Positions 27,002 to 36,103 are shown, counted from the stretch's first letter. The stretch is 64,000 nucleotides of DNA from JBGSQR01 sp964509295 (GCA_964509295.1 CAZDWS010000013.1:50736-114735), one strand, 5' to 3'. Numbers and translations: made by a program. The notes: generated by a model not told the origin, from the letters alone.

Positions 27002-27181
27002 ATGAAATCAAGCACAAAAGATCAGGTTGAAGGCAAGTTTCATGAATTGAAGGGGACAGCCAAGGAAGTCGCCGGAAAACTTACTGACAATCCAAAGCTG
27101 GAATCTGAAGGAACCGGTGAAAAAATAGCCGGCAAAGTGCAGTCCAAGATTGGACAGGTCAGCAAAGTGCTGGGTAAGTAG
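27002..27181 (+). CDS. CsbD-like small stress protein
   Basis: 59 residues from the ATG at 27002, which follows AAAGGAGATATAAA; the longer frame upstream lies in the palindrome and was rejected. The sequence (KDQVEGKFHELKGTAKEVAG, then NPKLESEGTGEKIAGKVQSK) is a textbook CsbD domain, a short helical, highly charged protein induced under general stress in many bacteria. Its biochemical role is not known. A paralogue is encoded at 37551, downstream of another sigma-54 promoter. Confidence 0.88.
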   Translation: MKSSTKDQVEGKFHELKGTAKEVAGKLTDNPKLESEGTGEKIAGKVQSKIGQVSKVLGK

Positions 27182-27239
27182 CCTGACCCAATAAACAGAA
27201 CAAGTACGTTAAGGAAGTTAACCTTCAGGAGAAATTTCA

Positions 27240-27995
27240 ATGAAAGCAATACATACCGTACCAACAATTGTCGCCGCCATAGCCATACTGGCCTTCAGCG
27301 TGCCGGTACATGCCGGCAAAGACGACAACAAAATTGAATCTGCAGCCAAAGAATCCTATGTCTTTAAAACCTATCTGAAAAATGACAACATTAAAGTTAA
27401 GGCAAATGAAGGCGCTGTAACTCTGACTGGAGAGGTTTTGGAGGAAGCACACGTTTCCATGGCACAGGAGACCGTAGCCGGACTTCCCGGTGTTAAAAGC
27501 GTGGACAACAAACTGGAAGTAAAAGGCATGGTTCCAGCCAAAAATTCCGACGCATGGCTGATTACAAAAGTAAAATCCACACTGCTGTTCCATCGCAGCG
27601 TCAGCGCCGGTACAACCGAAGTTGATGTGAAAGACGGTATTGTTACGTTGAAAGGCACGGCAGACAGCCAGGCACAAAAGGACCTGACAACCGAGTATGC
27701 CAAGGATATCGAAGGTGTTAAGGACGTAAGAAATGAAATCACTGTAGTCAAGCCTGCAAAAAAAGCCGATACTGTTGGTAAGAAAATTGATGACGCATCA
27801 ATCACAACCCAGGTCAAAATGACCCTGCTCTATCATCGCTCAACCAGCGCACTCAATACCAAAGTTGAGACCAAGCGTGGTGTAGTTACATTGAATGGCA
27901 AAGCCAAAAGCGCTGCAGAAGTCAATCTGGCAACAAAACTGGCCAATGACGTCAATGGTGTAAAAGAAGTTAAAAACCGCATGACCATAGAATAA
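27240..27995 (+). CDS. Periplasmic protein with three BON domains
   Basis: 251 residues. A signal peptide (residues 1-25, ending VHA/GKD) is followed by three BON repeats, each with the pattern ITTKVKxxLL...V.V..G.VTL.G....A. They start near residues 37, 106 and 185 and are separated by short Lys/Ala linkers. BON domains bind phospholipid or hydrophobic surfaces; OsmY of E. coli is the best known example and is osmotically induced. A GGAG site precedes the ATG. It ends the group that begins with the barrel gene at 26305. Confidence 0.88.
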   Translation: MKAIHTVPTIVAAIAILAFSVPVHAGKDDNKIESAAKESYVFKTYLKNDNIKVKANEGAVTLTGEVLEEAHVSMAQETVAGLPGVKSVDNKLEVKGMVPAKNSDAWLITKVKSTLLFHRSVSAGTTEVDVKDGIVTLKGTADSQAQKDLTTEYAKDIEGVKDVRNEITVVKPAKKADTVGKKIDDASITTQVKMTLLYHRSTSALNTKVETKRGVVTLNGKAKSAAEVNLATKLANDVNGVKEVKNRMTIE

Positions 27996-28027
27996 TTCAG
28001 GTTACACATTAACCTGAGTAATTCCTG

Positions 28028-28064
28028 TTCCCTCTCTTCCGTACTGAAAGAGAGGGAATTTTTT
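28028..28064 (+). terminator. Rho-independent terminator after the BON gene
   Basis: TTCCCTCTCTT and AAGAGAGGGAA form an 11-base stem with a loop of 9, followed by six T. Confidence 0.9.
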
Positions 28065-28113
28065 ATCGCTTAGCAGCAGATGATTATATACCGGCAATTA
28101 CTCGGGCGCCAAC

Positions 28114-28998
28114 ATGAACACACTACAAAACATCCAGAAGCAGCCGTTCATACTATTTAACTTCATTGTACAGGTAGTTCGCGGATTCATTAACAATAAG
28201 GGTTTCCTCTTATCTGCCGCCGTTGCCTATTATACGCTTTTGTCAACTGTTCCTCTTTCCATACTTGCCATCACAGTGCTAACAAATTTCATCGACAATC
28301 AGCCGTTGATTCAAACCCTGTCAACCTACCTGGAAATGGTAATTCCCGGTTATGCGGCATTATTGACAGAACAGGTCAAGTCATTCCTTGAAAACCGGAA
28401 AACTGTCAGTGCCATAGGCTTTCTGGGATTGTTATTTTTCAGCTCTCTGGCCTTTTCCATGCTTGAAAACGCCATGTCGGTGATATTCTTTCAACCTGTC
28501 AGGGCAAAGCGGCGCAACTTTTTCCTCTCCGCAATAATTCCCTATATTTTCATTATCATCATCGGAATAGGAATCATCATTGTGTCGTTTATTGTGGGGA
28601 CTATCGAAACCCTGGAAAGCAATCAGACAACATTTCTCGGCTGGAACCTTGTACTTGGCAGTGCTACTGGGACTTCCCTGTATATCCTCGGCATAACCGG
28701 CGAGATCCTGATGTTCACCTCAATCTATCTGGTACTGCCTGCGACCCGCATTAAATTCAGTCACGCACTTGTGGGCGGCATCACAGCCACATTCCTGTGG
28801 GAGATAATCCGGCGGGTTCTGATCTGGAACTATACAACCATCTCCATGGTAAATATTATTTACGGATCTATCGCAATTACGGTAGTTGCTCTTCTGATCA
28901 TAGAAGTTGTAGCCATAATTCTGCTTTTAGGCGCGCAGGTGATTGCCGAACTTGAGCGAAAGAACAACAAAACCGATACCGGGGAAATGTCACTATGA
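28114..28998 (+). CDS. YihY/BrkB family inner-membrane protein
   Basis: 294 residues with six or so membrane helices and the family signature AAVAYYTLLSTVPLSILAI near residues 36-54. YihY proteins were once called ribonuclease BN, which is wrong; a role in lipid or small-molecule transport is suspected. It heads a four-gene block with cardiolipin synthase, an unknown secreted protein and phosphatidylserine synthase, overlapping the next gene as ATGA, which supports a link to phospholipid handling. No strong ribosome-binding site precedes the ATG. Confidence 0.87.
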   Translation: MNTLQNIQKQPFILFNFIVQVVRGFINNKGFLLSAAVAYYTLLSTVPLSILAITVLTNFIDNQPLIQTLSTYLEMVIPGYAALLTEQVKSFLENRKTVSAIGFLGLLFFSSLAFSMLENAMSVIFFQPVRAKRRNFFLSAIIPYIFIIIIGIGIIIVSFIVGTIETLESNQTTFLGWNLVLGSATGTSLYILGITGEILMFTSIYLVLPATRIKFSHALVGGITATFLWEIIRRVLIWNYTTISMVNIIYGSIAITVVALLIIEVVAIILLLGAQVIAELERKNNKTDTGEMSL

Positions 28999-30389
28999 GA
29001 GTTTTCAAAAACTTCATGCGCATGTTTGTTTCAACCCTATGGATCCTTAACTTCAATACAGGATGCGCTACTCTGCCAAACGTCACTGATATTATTGATG
29101 ATGCACCCGACGGGCAGAAATCCCCACAGATGGTGTCTTCCAAAGGCCAGGTTTCCACCGCCCAAAGCAAGGCTATCATGGAACGGCTGAAACGGTCCGT
29201 TGGTTCCACAGACATTCTGGAACGCCATAACGCAGTTGTTGAATCGGTTACGGACAGCCCACTGACCAAGGGCAACAAGGTTACCCTGATTGCCGACGGC
29301 AAGGCTGTCTATGCAGAAATGTTTAAAGCGATCCGAGGGGCCAAAGACCACATTAACCTTGAAAGTTACATCATAGAAGATGATGAAACTGGTCAGAAGT
29401 TCAGAGAAGAGCTGTTAAAAAAACAGCGGCAGGGCATTCAGATCAACATTATTTATGACAGTGTCGGCAGCATTTACACCCCGGAACTGTTTTTTCAGCA
29501 GATGCGAAAAGTCGGGGCTCAAGTCATTGAATTCAACCCGGTAAATCCTGTCACCAGCGGTGGAAAATGGGATCTGACCCACCGGGACCACCGTAAAATA
29601 CTAATCGTTGACGGAAAAACAGCCATCCTCGGCGGCATCAATATCAGCCAGGTTTATACCAGTGCTCCACGCAAGCATAAGCCAAATGACAAGGCACCGA
29701 TTCACTGGCGTGATACGGATATTATAATTAAAGGACCGGCCGTGGCCGAGCTGCAGAAATTATTTATAGAAACCTGGCAGAAGCAGAAAGGTCCTAAACT
29801 TTCCGAACGGAACTATTTTCCGATTTTAAAAGAAGAGGGAAAGGACCTAGCGAGGATCGTGGGCAGCACGCCTGGGGAGTACAACAGAATCCCGTTTATC
29901 ATGTATGTGTCTGCCATTACTTTTGCAGAAAACTCCATCCATCTGACGAACTCCTATTTCGTACCGGATAAGCAGATATTGAAAGCCCTTACGGAAGCCG
30001 CCAAACGCGGCGTTGACGTAAAAATTATCCTGCCCGGCATTACGGACTCCATGGTGGTATTGCATGCCCAACGACACGCATATTCCCGGCTCTTGAAAGC
30101 CGGAGTAAAAATTTACGAGCATGATTCGTCTCTGCTGCATGCCAAAACAGCTGTCATTGACAATGTCTGGTCAACCATCGGCTCTACCAATCTTGACTTC
30201 CTGAGTCTGCTTAATAATGACGAAGTCAATGCGGTTATTCTCAGCCGTGAATTTGCAGTCGAAGTTGAAAAAATGTTTAAGGCAGACCTGGCAAAATCCC
30301 GCCAGATTAAGTGGGAAGAGTGGAGAAACCGGTCGTTTCTGCTAAAATCAAGAGAGTGGTTTTTCAATATTTTTGTCCGCTGGCTTTAA
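28995..30389 (+). CDS. cls: Cardiolipin synthase-like phospholipase D family lipoprotein
   Basis: 464 residues. The N terminus has a hydrophobic stretch ending in the lipobox-like FNTGC (Cys24), so it may be a lipoprotein rather than a multi-pass synthase. Two HKD motifs are intact: HRKILIVDGKTAILGG near residue 200 and LHAKTAVIDNVWSTIGSTN near residue 381. These catalyse transfer of phosphatidyl groups, most likely joining two phosphatidylglycerol molecules into cardiolipin, as in ClsB/ClsC. Overlap with yihY and closeness to pssA support the lipid role. Confidence 0.85.
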   Translation: MRVFKNFMRMFVSTLWILNFNTGCATLPNVTDIIDDAPDGQKSPQMVSSKGQVSTAQSKAIMERLKRSVGSTDILERHNAVVESVTDSPLTKGNKVTLIADGKAVYAEMFKAIRGAKDHINLESYIIEDDETGQKFREELLKKQRQGIQINIIYDSVGSIYTPELFFQQMRKVGAQVIEFNPVNPVTSGGKWDLTHRDHRKILIVDGKTAILGGINISQVYTSAPRKHKPNDKAPIHWRDTDIIIKGPAVAELQKLFIETWQKQKGPKLSERNYFPILKEEGKDLARIVGSTPGEYNRIPFIMYVSAITFAENSIHLTNSYFVPDKQILKALTEAAKRGVDVKIILPGITDSMVVLHAQRHAYSRLLKAGVKIYEHDSSLLHAKTAVIDNVWSTIGSTNLDFLSLLNNDEVNAVILSREFAVEVEKMFKADLAKSRQIKWEEWRNRSFLLKSREWFFNIFVRWL

Positions 30390-30428
30390 AGTCGGTCAAT
30401 ACTGGTTTCATATCAATTGGAGCAACCT

Positions 30429-31367
30429 TTGAATTCAATCGAAAAACATATAAAGCATTCAGCCCTGTTGCTATTATTCATGGCTATAACGATTCTATTG
30501 GCTACCGGTTCCGCTCAGGCTGCTACTAAATCAAGCCATGGCCATGACTTGCTGCTGCAGACTTACTACAGGAATATGGAGCTACTGCACAGAAGCGCCT
30601 TTGGCCTGCCAATTGTGGTGGAATCATTTGAAAAAGATGACAAAGTACATGTGGACATCTACGGAATCCTGGATTATTCCTTCAACAACGTTGTCAGCAT
30701 GCTCAGCTCACCCGTAAACTGGCGCGACATCGTATTTATCCACCCCAATGTGAAGGCAAGCAGTTACAGGGAACAGGATGGTGCGAAACTGCTGACTTTC
30801 TATCTGGGCAAAAAAACCTATCAGCCGCCGGAAGACGCCCGTCAAATTACCTGCCGTTACCGCATAATTGAGCAGATTCCATCATACCTGAGTATCATGC
30901 TGAAAGCAGACAAGGGTCCATTTGCCACAAAAAACCATACCATGAGTTTTGAGGCACTACCGCTGGATCGAAGGAAAACTTTTGTCCATGTCAGTTATGT
31001 CTATAGTGACAGTGCCGCCCTGCGGCTTGCTGCCAGGGCCTACTTTGCAACTATTGCAAGAGACAAGGTTGGATTTACTATTACCGGAACCGGCAGTGAC
31101 GGCAAACCGGAATACATCGGCGGGCCTCGCGGTGCTTTGGAAAGAAGTACTGTCAGATACTATTTTGCGATTCTTTCCTTTATGGATACTTTGCAATACC
31201 CGGTAGAATCCCGTTTCAATATAAGGCTCGGCAAGTGGCACGATCTGACCAGCCGCTACAAAAGACAACTTTTAGATCTGGACAAGAGAACATATCTTGA
31301 ACTAAAAACAAAGGAGCAGAAAAATCAGCGGTTATTGCAACAGCAAATCGAAAAGGGACTACCATGA
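30429..31367 (+). CDS. Secreted protein of unknown function in the phospholipid operon
   Basis: 312 residues if it starts at the TTG at 30429, which has GGAG six bases upstream; a TTG at 30417 would have no such site. A signal peptide (LLLLFMAITILLATGSAQA/A) is clear. The body (for example VHVDIYGILDYSFNNVVSML, then VNWRDIVFIHPNVKASSY) loosely recalls START/SRPBCC lipid-binding folds, but I do not recognise a family. The C terminus is a charged helix (LELKTKEQKNQRLLQQQIEK). It overlaps pssA as ATGA, so a periplasmic part in lipid transfer is plausible but unproven. Confidence 0.75.
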   Translation: MNSIEKHIKHSALLLLFMAITILLATGSAQAATKSSHGHDLLLQTYYRNMELLHRSAFGLPIVVESFEKDDKVHVDIYGILDYSFNNVVSMLSSPVNWRDIVFIHPNVKASSYREQDGAKLLTFYLGKKTYQPPEDARQITCRYRIIEQIPSYLSIMLKADKGPFATKNHTMSFEALPLDRRKTFVHVSYVYSDSAALRLAARAYFATIARDKVGFTITGTGSDGKPEYIGGPRGALERSTVRYYFAILSFMDTLQYPVESRFNIRLGKWHDLTSRYKRQLLDLDKRTYLELKTKEQKNQRLLQQQIEKGLP

Positions 31368-31990
31368 AGCCACACAAACAACGCAAACCATTTTCAATGA
31401 TCCGGGAGTTCCAGCTTGCCGACTGGTTTACTCTTGCAAACGCAGTCTGCGGTACCGGAGCATTGTTTTCCATGTTGACTTACATTAAGACTTCCAACGT
31501 AATGCATGTCTACTTTGCCTGTGGATTAGTTCTTGCGGCACTGATTTTTGATGTACTGGATGGACGGATTGCCAGATGGCGTCAAAAGTCTTCCGGGATG
31601 GGGCGTGAACTTGATTCGCTTTCCGACATTATCTCTTTCGGTGTAGCACCGGCAATTATCGGTTATGGCTGCGGCATGCAGGGTTTGTATGATCGAATTA
31701 TTCTGACCTTTTTTGTTGCCTGCGGGGTATCCCGCCTGGCCCGATACAATGTAACGGCGGATGAGCTGTCGGAAGGTGGAGATAAAGTCAAGTATTTTGA
31801 AGGGACTCCAATTCCCACATCAATATTGCTGGTAATGCTGATGTTCTGGGCTTCATCACAGGGGGCACTGCATGAATCACTCTGGTTTGGAAAAATCCTG
31901 ATAGCCGGCTTCACACTGCATCCGCTGGTGCTTGTTTTCGCTGTTTCCGGTTCACTGATGATCAGCCGGATTCGCATTCCTAAGTTCTGA
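31364..31990 (+). CDS. pssA: CDP-diacylglycerol-serine O-phosphatidyltransferase
   Basis: 208 residues with six or so membrane helices. The complete CDP-alcohol phosphatidyltransferase motif D-x2-DG-x2-AR-x8-G-x3-D-x3-D is seen at residues 63-88 (DVLDGRIAR, then GRELDSLSD). The text around it (LDSLSDIISFGVAPA) is that of the Gram-positive-type PssA, making phosphatidylserine for phosphatidylethanolamine synthesis. It is the last gene of the lipid block, overlapping its upstream neighbour by four bases. Confidence 0.9.
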   Translation: MKPHKQRKPFSMIREFQLADWFTLANAVCGTGALFSMLTYIKTSNVMHVYFACGLVLAALIFDVLDGRIARWRQKSSGMGRELDSLSDIISFGVAPAIIGYGCGMQGLYDRIILTFFVACGVSRLARYNVTADELSEGGDKVKYFEGTPIPTSILLVMLMFWASSQGALHESLWFGKILIAGFTLHPLVLVFAVSGSLMISRIRIPKF

Positions 31991-32040
31991 TTCCCGACTG
32001 AAAATCCTTTCTGATTTAAACCAATCTGCCGCTATGGGCA

Positions 32041-32138
32041 TTAACAAAGTCCCCTCTCCATGATTGAGAGGTTCAAAGTGAGGGGGCAGAGGTTGATTTC
32101 TATGGTGCTGCTGTCCCATCTTCCGGCCTTCGGCCACC
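32041..32138. repeat. Intergenic REP-like region with GGTGGCCGAAGGCCGGA, copy 2
   Basis: The minus strand carries GGTGGCCGAAGGCCGGA at 32122-32138, identical to 7470-7486. Nearby CCTCTCCATGATTGAGAGG can form a hairpin that may terminate the pssA transcript. Confidence 0.55.
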
Positions 32139-32177
32139 TACATCCACGAGGAGAAGGAATTATCCGGAGATAGATCT

Positions 32178-33062
32178 ATGTTCATTTTTATGAAATTTTG
32201 CATAATGCTGGTTGCGGTTTTTCTGGTTCTCGGCACCATCACAGCCTGCTCGTCCCTGCAAGTTATAAATGCAATCACCCCTGACAATACCTATCATAAG
32301 GTTGAGAATCTGGCCTATGGTAATGATCCACGCCAAAAACTGGATGTGTATTCGCCGCTCAACTTGATTGGACCGGCACCTGTCGTAGTTTTTTTGTACG
32401 GCGGCAACTGGAATAGCGGTGAACGTAATGACTACCAATTTGTCGGCGAGGCCCTTGCTTCGCGCGGCATGGTGGCGGTGCTGGCCGATTATCGCCTGTA
32501 CCCGCAAGTGCGTTATCCCGTTTTTATTGAAGACAGTGCCCATGCCGTGGCCTGGACTCTACAGGAAGTGCAGCGCTATGGCGGCGATCCCCGGCGTGTC
32601 TATCTGATGGGACACAGTGCCGGTGCCTATAACGCCGCAATGGTCGCCCTCGACCCTCGCTGGCTGGCCGCATATGATCTGACTCCGGCGTCGCTACGCG
32701 GCTGGATCGGCCTGGCTGGCCCCTATGATTTCATCCCGATCCAAAACAAGGAAACACGCCCGGTGTTCTTTTATCCCGCTACCCCGCCCGAATCTCAACC
32801 GATCAGTCACGTTAGCTCCGGCGCGCCACCGGCGTTACTAATTGCATCAAATAAGGACGTTTGGGTTGATCCAATAAGCAACACCGGCGCACTGACCCGA
32901 AAATTGCGCGCAGCCGGTGTGTCCGTAACGGAAGTATATTTTGATAAAACCAGTCATGCAACCCTGATCGGCGCCATGTCCCGGCCGCTGCGCGGTTTGG
33001 CGCCTGTGCTGGATATGGTCGACCGGTTTGTGGCGTCCGATGGCGGTCGCATTCAGCCGTAA
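32178..33062 (+). CDS. Lipoprotein alpha/beta hydrolase (esterase-like)
   Basis: 294 residues. The N-terminal hydrophobic segment ends in the lipobox ITAC (Cys24). The carboxylesterase-like fold shows the oxyanion region FLYGGNWNSG, the nucleophile elbow GHSAGA (Ser in the centre), a late Asp in NKDVWVDP and a His in KTSHATLIG, so the Ser-Asp-His triad looks complete. It resembles the kynurenine formamidase/BD-FAE type of small-ester hydrolases; the substrate is unknown. GGAGATAGATCT precedes the ATG. It stands alone. Its coding sequence is more GC-rich than its neighbours, which might reflect transfer. Confidence 0.82.
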   Translation: MFIFMKFCIMLVAVFLVLGTITACSSLQVINAITPDNTYHKVENLAYGNDPRQKLDVYSPLNLIGPAPVVVFLYGGNWNSGERNDYQFVGEALASRGMVAVLADYRLYPQVRYPVFIEDSAHAVAWTLQEVQRYGGDPRRVYLMGHSAGAYNAAMVALDPRWLAAYDLTPASLRGWIGLAGPYDFIPIQNKETRPVFFYPATPPESQPISHVSSGAPPALLIASNKDVWVDPISNTGALTRKLRAAGVSVTEVYFDKTSHATLIGAMSRPLRGLAPVLDMVDRFVASDGGRIQP

Positions 33063-33224
33063 GGTTCCATCTGGATACAAAAACGGGCCAGGCAATTCAG
33101 CCTAACCCAATAATTTTATTGCTTCACTTGCAGACGTTCTTATGACATTTAACCTGGAAAAAGCATTTAGTGAAGCATTGCAAGACGTGACCCCTTAGGT
33201 CTTCATGAAAGACATGTGAAAGTT

Positions 33225-33542
33225 CTAGGAGACTTCAACACCGTGCTGCCGTATTTCGTGAATCAAAGGTACCCATGTATCATTATTGTACGAATCAGCA
33301 GAGACTGGAACCGGATGGAGCCGGATATCAATTCTCCAGGCAAGTTGCATCAGCATTTTCCCTTCGCTAAAACGATCATGTCCAAAGTCGCTTGACACAA
33401 TAGCAACGTCCAGATCACTGTCGGAAGTATCCTTGCCGGTAGCTACTGAGCCATACAACAGAGCCTTATCCACATGAATGCCACGTAAAGATACTGCTGT
33501 TACAAGCTGGCTGATTATATTTCTGATATCTTGCGTAACCAT
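33225..33542 (-). CDS. MNT-type minimal nucleotidyltransferase (antitoxin-like)
   Basis: 105 residues with the polymerase-beta-like signature LLYGSVATGKDTSDSDLDVAIVS (residues 28-50), in which GS and the DxD are the nucleotide and metal ligands. Such proteins pair with HEPN partners; in studied pairs the MNT protein neutralises the HEPN RNase, in some cases by AMPylation. Its ATG lies inside the 3' end of the upstream HEPN gene (28-base overlap). The gene itself is intact, although the partner is broken by a stop codon. Confidence 0.85.
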   Translation of the reverse strand: MVTQDIRNIISQLVTAVSLRGIHVDKALLYGSVATGKDTSDSDLDVAIVSSDFGHDRFSEGKMLMQLAWRIDIRLHPVPVSADSYNNDTWVPLIHEIRQHGVEVS

Positions 33543-33913
33543 TTGCAGACCTTTTTGATCTCACGAAATTTTAGCTGAGCAAATTCTTTGGTACATTTCT
33601 GATAAAATTCCATCTTTGCATCAGGATAACGCGCTTCAGTATGAAATTCCATAAACTCGGCCAATTGATCCATAACTTCGTCTGGAAACGTGATCCCGGA
33701 TTTAGCAGCAAGCATTCCCAGAGAATGGGAAAATGGAGCATGTTCTCCAGTATGCTTGACGACAAGCGCTTTGAGAAGCTTTTCAATGGCCAGATGCCCA
33801 AAGAAAAGTGCATACGGAAATTTCTTGGAACGGAGTAAAGTTGCTCCTGTATCCAAGTCGTATTATGAGCTTTCAAGCCAATATGCTATTGTTTTTCCAG
33901 AGTCAATACTCAT
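33515..33913 (-). pseudogene. HEPN-domain gene interrupted by an in-frame TAA
   Basis: From the ATG at 33913 the frame reads 16 codons (ending AYWLESS), then TAA at 33863-33865, then continues in the same frame YDLDTGATLLRSKK and on through ALFFGHLAIEKLLKALVVKH to the end at 33515. The normal HEPN N terminus in this family reads WLESxEYDL, so a single GAA-to-TAA change explains the break. Translation could restart at a TTG at 33856, giving a 113-residue protein lacking the first helix. Given the MNT partner, this was a HEPN toxin-type gene; a sequencing error is the main alternative. Confidence 0.75.
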
Positions 33914-34146
33914 AGTTGATACTATCCAATAAGATATATTTTTTTGCAAGCCATCAAATTACATCTTCCGAGTAAATAACACTTTTATGATAAATACACT
34001 GAAGGGCTTGAACAGGACCGTCTGGTAATTTTTAAAAATATTCCGGGAACATATTGGAATTATTCATGCAAAACATGCTGACAATAGGCTCTAATAATTC
34101 GTGTTTATAAATTATCTTGAAAATAAAGGTGATCAATTTTGAACTT

Positions 34147-35292
34147 CTATTTCCGTAACCCGCCCTGCCCAGCAAGACAAAGCGCCGCATAGATCCTTGC
34201 GGCGTTTATTACCTGATCAAACTCTACACGTTCGTCCGGAGTATGGGCGGTCTCCAGAGAGCCTGGGCCCAGAATCAGCGGCTTTACCCCTGCCGCAAAA
34301 AACAGGTTGCCATCGGAATGGGAACGGAAGGCATCCATCTGCAGCGTTAATCCCAGTCGAGAAAAAGTTTCCTCCAGCGTAGATACCAGATTGTTGTCAA
34401 CACCCAGATCATAACCGGGTGAAGCAAAGTCAAAGGTTACCTCCAGATTCAGTCCGGGAATCATCTTGTCAAAATTAGAGACAATCTGACGAATCTGATC
34501 CTGGAGAAACTCAGGATTATGGGTTGGTGGTAGATGCAGATCAATCCAGGTTTCACAGCGATCCGGCACGACAAAGCCGGCCTGGGACGATTTCATCTCC
34601 CTGATGGAATAGACGATCTCCGATTTTGACCGGTCGAAAAGAGGATCGCTCCCCAGCATCAATAAAACACGCAACATGGATTCAACCGCATTGTGGCCAA
34701 ATTCGGGAAGGGACGAATGGCTGCGCAGCCCGGTGGTTACAAAACCGGCCTCCAGATAACCGTAATGGGCAAATTTGGCGGACATATTGGTCGGCTCACC
34801 AATAACCACCCAATCTGGTCTATATTTTTGCAGAAAGACGGCACTGCCATCGCCGTTTTCTTCCTCCCCCACAACCAGCAGCAACCCTACGGATGGCCGT
34901 TCTGACGGCTCCAGCCCTTCGGACAGCGCCAGCCAGGCCTCAACCATGGCGGCACAGCCACCCTTCATATCGGCACTGCCAAGCCCGCTGATGATCCCGT
35001 CCTGCTGATGTGGCCCGAATTCATCCAGATCCCAGGCAGGAACAGTATCCACATGTCCGACCAGGTAGAGCCTGGGCTCACCCGGCCCCATGGTAACACG
35101 CAGATTATAGCGATCTTCGTCAACCTCTTGTCGTTCCACGCTGAAACCGGCACCTGTGAGAAGTTCTTCCAGATATAGCTGAATATCCTCCTCCTTGCCT
35201 GAAGGGGAATAAATATCAAGCATTTCGACAAAAGTATCTCTCAGCCGCTCACTGTTGATGGTCTGCCAGACTTTCTCCAGTCGGCCACTCAT
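34147..35292 (-). CDS. M20 family metallopeptidase/deacylase (ArgE/DapE-like)
   Basis: 381 residues. Di-zinc M20 motifs are seen: LVGHVDTVP (metal His and Asp), SADMKGG (bridging Asp), GEEENGDGS (catalytic Glu), VIGEPT and the C-terminal AHTPDE with the last His ligand. The members hydrolyse N-acyl amino acids or dipeptides. It overlaps the N-acetyltransferase gene at 35289 by ATGA. An acetyltransferase/deacetylase pair may act in amino-acid (for instance arginine or lysine) metabolism, but the substrate cannot be told. About 230 bases upstream of the HEPN gene, between the two units, hold no gene. Confidence 0.85.
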   Translation of the reverse strand: MSGRLEKVWQTINSERLRDTFVEMLDIYSPSGKEEDIQLYLEELLTGAGFSVERQEVDEDRYNLRVTMGPGEPRLYLVGHVDTVPAWDLDEFGPHQQDGIISGLGSADMKGGCAAMVEAWLALSEGLEPSERPSVGLLLVVGEEENGDGSAVFLQKYRPDWVVIGEPTNMSAKFAHYGYLEAGFVTTGLRSHSSLPEFGHNAVESMLRVLLMLGSDPLFDRSKSEIVYSIREMKSSQAGFVVPDRCETWIDLHLPPTHNPEFLQDQIRQIVSNFDKMIPGLNLEVTFDFASPGYDLGVDNNLVSTLEETFSRLGLTLQMDAFRSHSDGNLFFAAGVKPLILGPGSLETAHTPDERVEFDQVINAARIYAALCLAGQGGLRK

Positions 35293-35801
35293 AGTTTTTT
35301 CACCGTTTTTTTCTTGTTTTTGCGCGTCAGGTTGAGGGACATGTAGACATGTTCCTGAACATTATCAAAGCCCTGTTTTTGAAAGAAATGAATTGCAGGT
35401 TGATTGTCTGCGGATGTATCAATAATCATCATTCGCACCCCCTGCTCCTTCATGCGATGTGTGATTTCCTTAAAAAGTCCGCTACCCACCCCACCCTGCT
35501 GGATATCCTTGCGAACCCCCAACCATACCAGATAACCGTATTTCCAGGGCGAATTATGCTTCTTGACTGTTGTTCCCAGAACAAAGCCGAGAATACTATC
35601 TCCGGCCTCGGCAACCAGGCATAGTTCATTGTCCGAATTGAACAGGGTTGTGATTTCATATTCATCCCAGGTACGGTAAAGACTGATTGAATATTCAGCG
35701 GTAAAAAGCTCCTCGCCGATATGAAATACCTCTGGAAAATCATCGATGGTCATATCTCTGATGCGGAGATTGTCTTTAGCTGGCGACGGCGCTTCAGTCA
35801 T
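35289..35801 (-). CDS. GNAT family N-acetyltransferase
   Basis: 170 residues. The acetyl-CoA binding motif A is clear (WLGVRKDIQQGGVGSGLF, with the Q-x-x-G-x-G/A type loop), with motif B after it (MIIDTSADNQPAIHFFQKQGF). The target is unknown. It starts the two-gene unit with the M20 hydrolase. The C terminus is strongly basic (RKNKKKTVKKL). Confidence 0.85.
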   Translation of the reverse strand: MTEAPSPAKDNLRIRDMTIDDFPEVFHIGEELFTAEYSISLYRTWDEYEITTLFNSDNELCLVAEAGDSILGFVLGTTVKKHNSPWKYGYLVWLGVRKDIQQGGVGSGLFKEITHRMKEQGVRMMIIDTSADNQPAIHFFQKQGFDNVQEHVYMSLNLTRKNKKKTVKKL

Positions 35802-35915
35802 GCGTTGATCCCCTTTGTTGCTGATTTTAACGGGATTTTATCCTGTTTTGAAATGATATCCCTTTAAATCGCGGTCGTCAAAGGAATCGGTTATTTTTTC
35901 GTAGAGAAACCTGAA

Positions 35916-36080
35916 TCAGTCCCTGGTGCGGGTTTTGGTAACACCGGTCAATATTGCGATTCCCACAAGGATTAGAGCCGTAATAATTACGGTGCGGGTG
36001 CTTACTCCTGTGGCTATCAGCGCCCAGACAGTACCGCCTATAACAAAAGCAAAACCGGTGAGATATAGTATAAAGGACAT
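35916..36080 (-). CDS. Small two-helix membrane protein (54 residues)
   Basis: A short ORF with a good ribosome-binding site (GGGAGGCAACCTC before the ATG at 36080). It encodes two hydrophobic helices (residues 3-22 and 30-46) joined by a short turn and ending in a basic tail (TKTRTRD). No family recognised. It lies just downstream of the terminator of the Lys/Ala-rich gene, in the same direction. Its codon use and site make it a likely real gene that ORF length cut-offs would miss. Confidence 0.65.
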   Translation of the reverse strand: MSFILYLTGFAFVIGGTVWALIATGVSTRTVIITALILVGIAILTGVTKTRTRD

Positions 36081-36103
36081 GAGGTTGCCTCCCGGCTCAA
36101 TCT

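Noticed and set aside
33142..33198. 18-residue frame MTFNLEKAFSEALQDVTP near the MNT gene
   Set aside because: It could be a gene remnant, but it is too short and has no supporting site.
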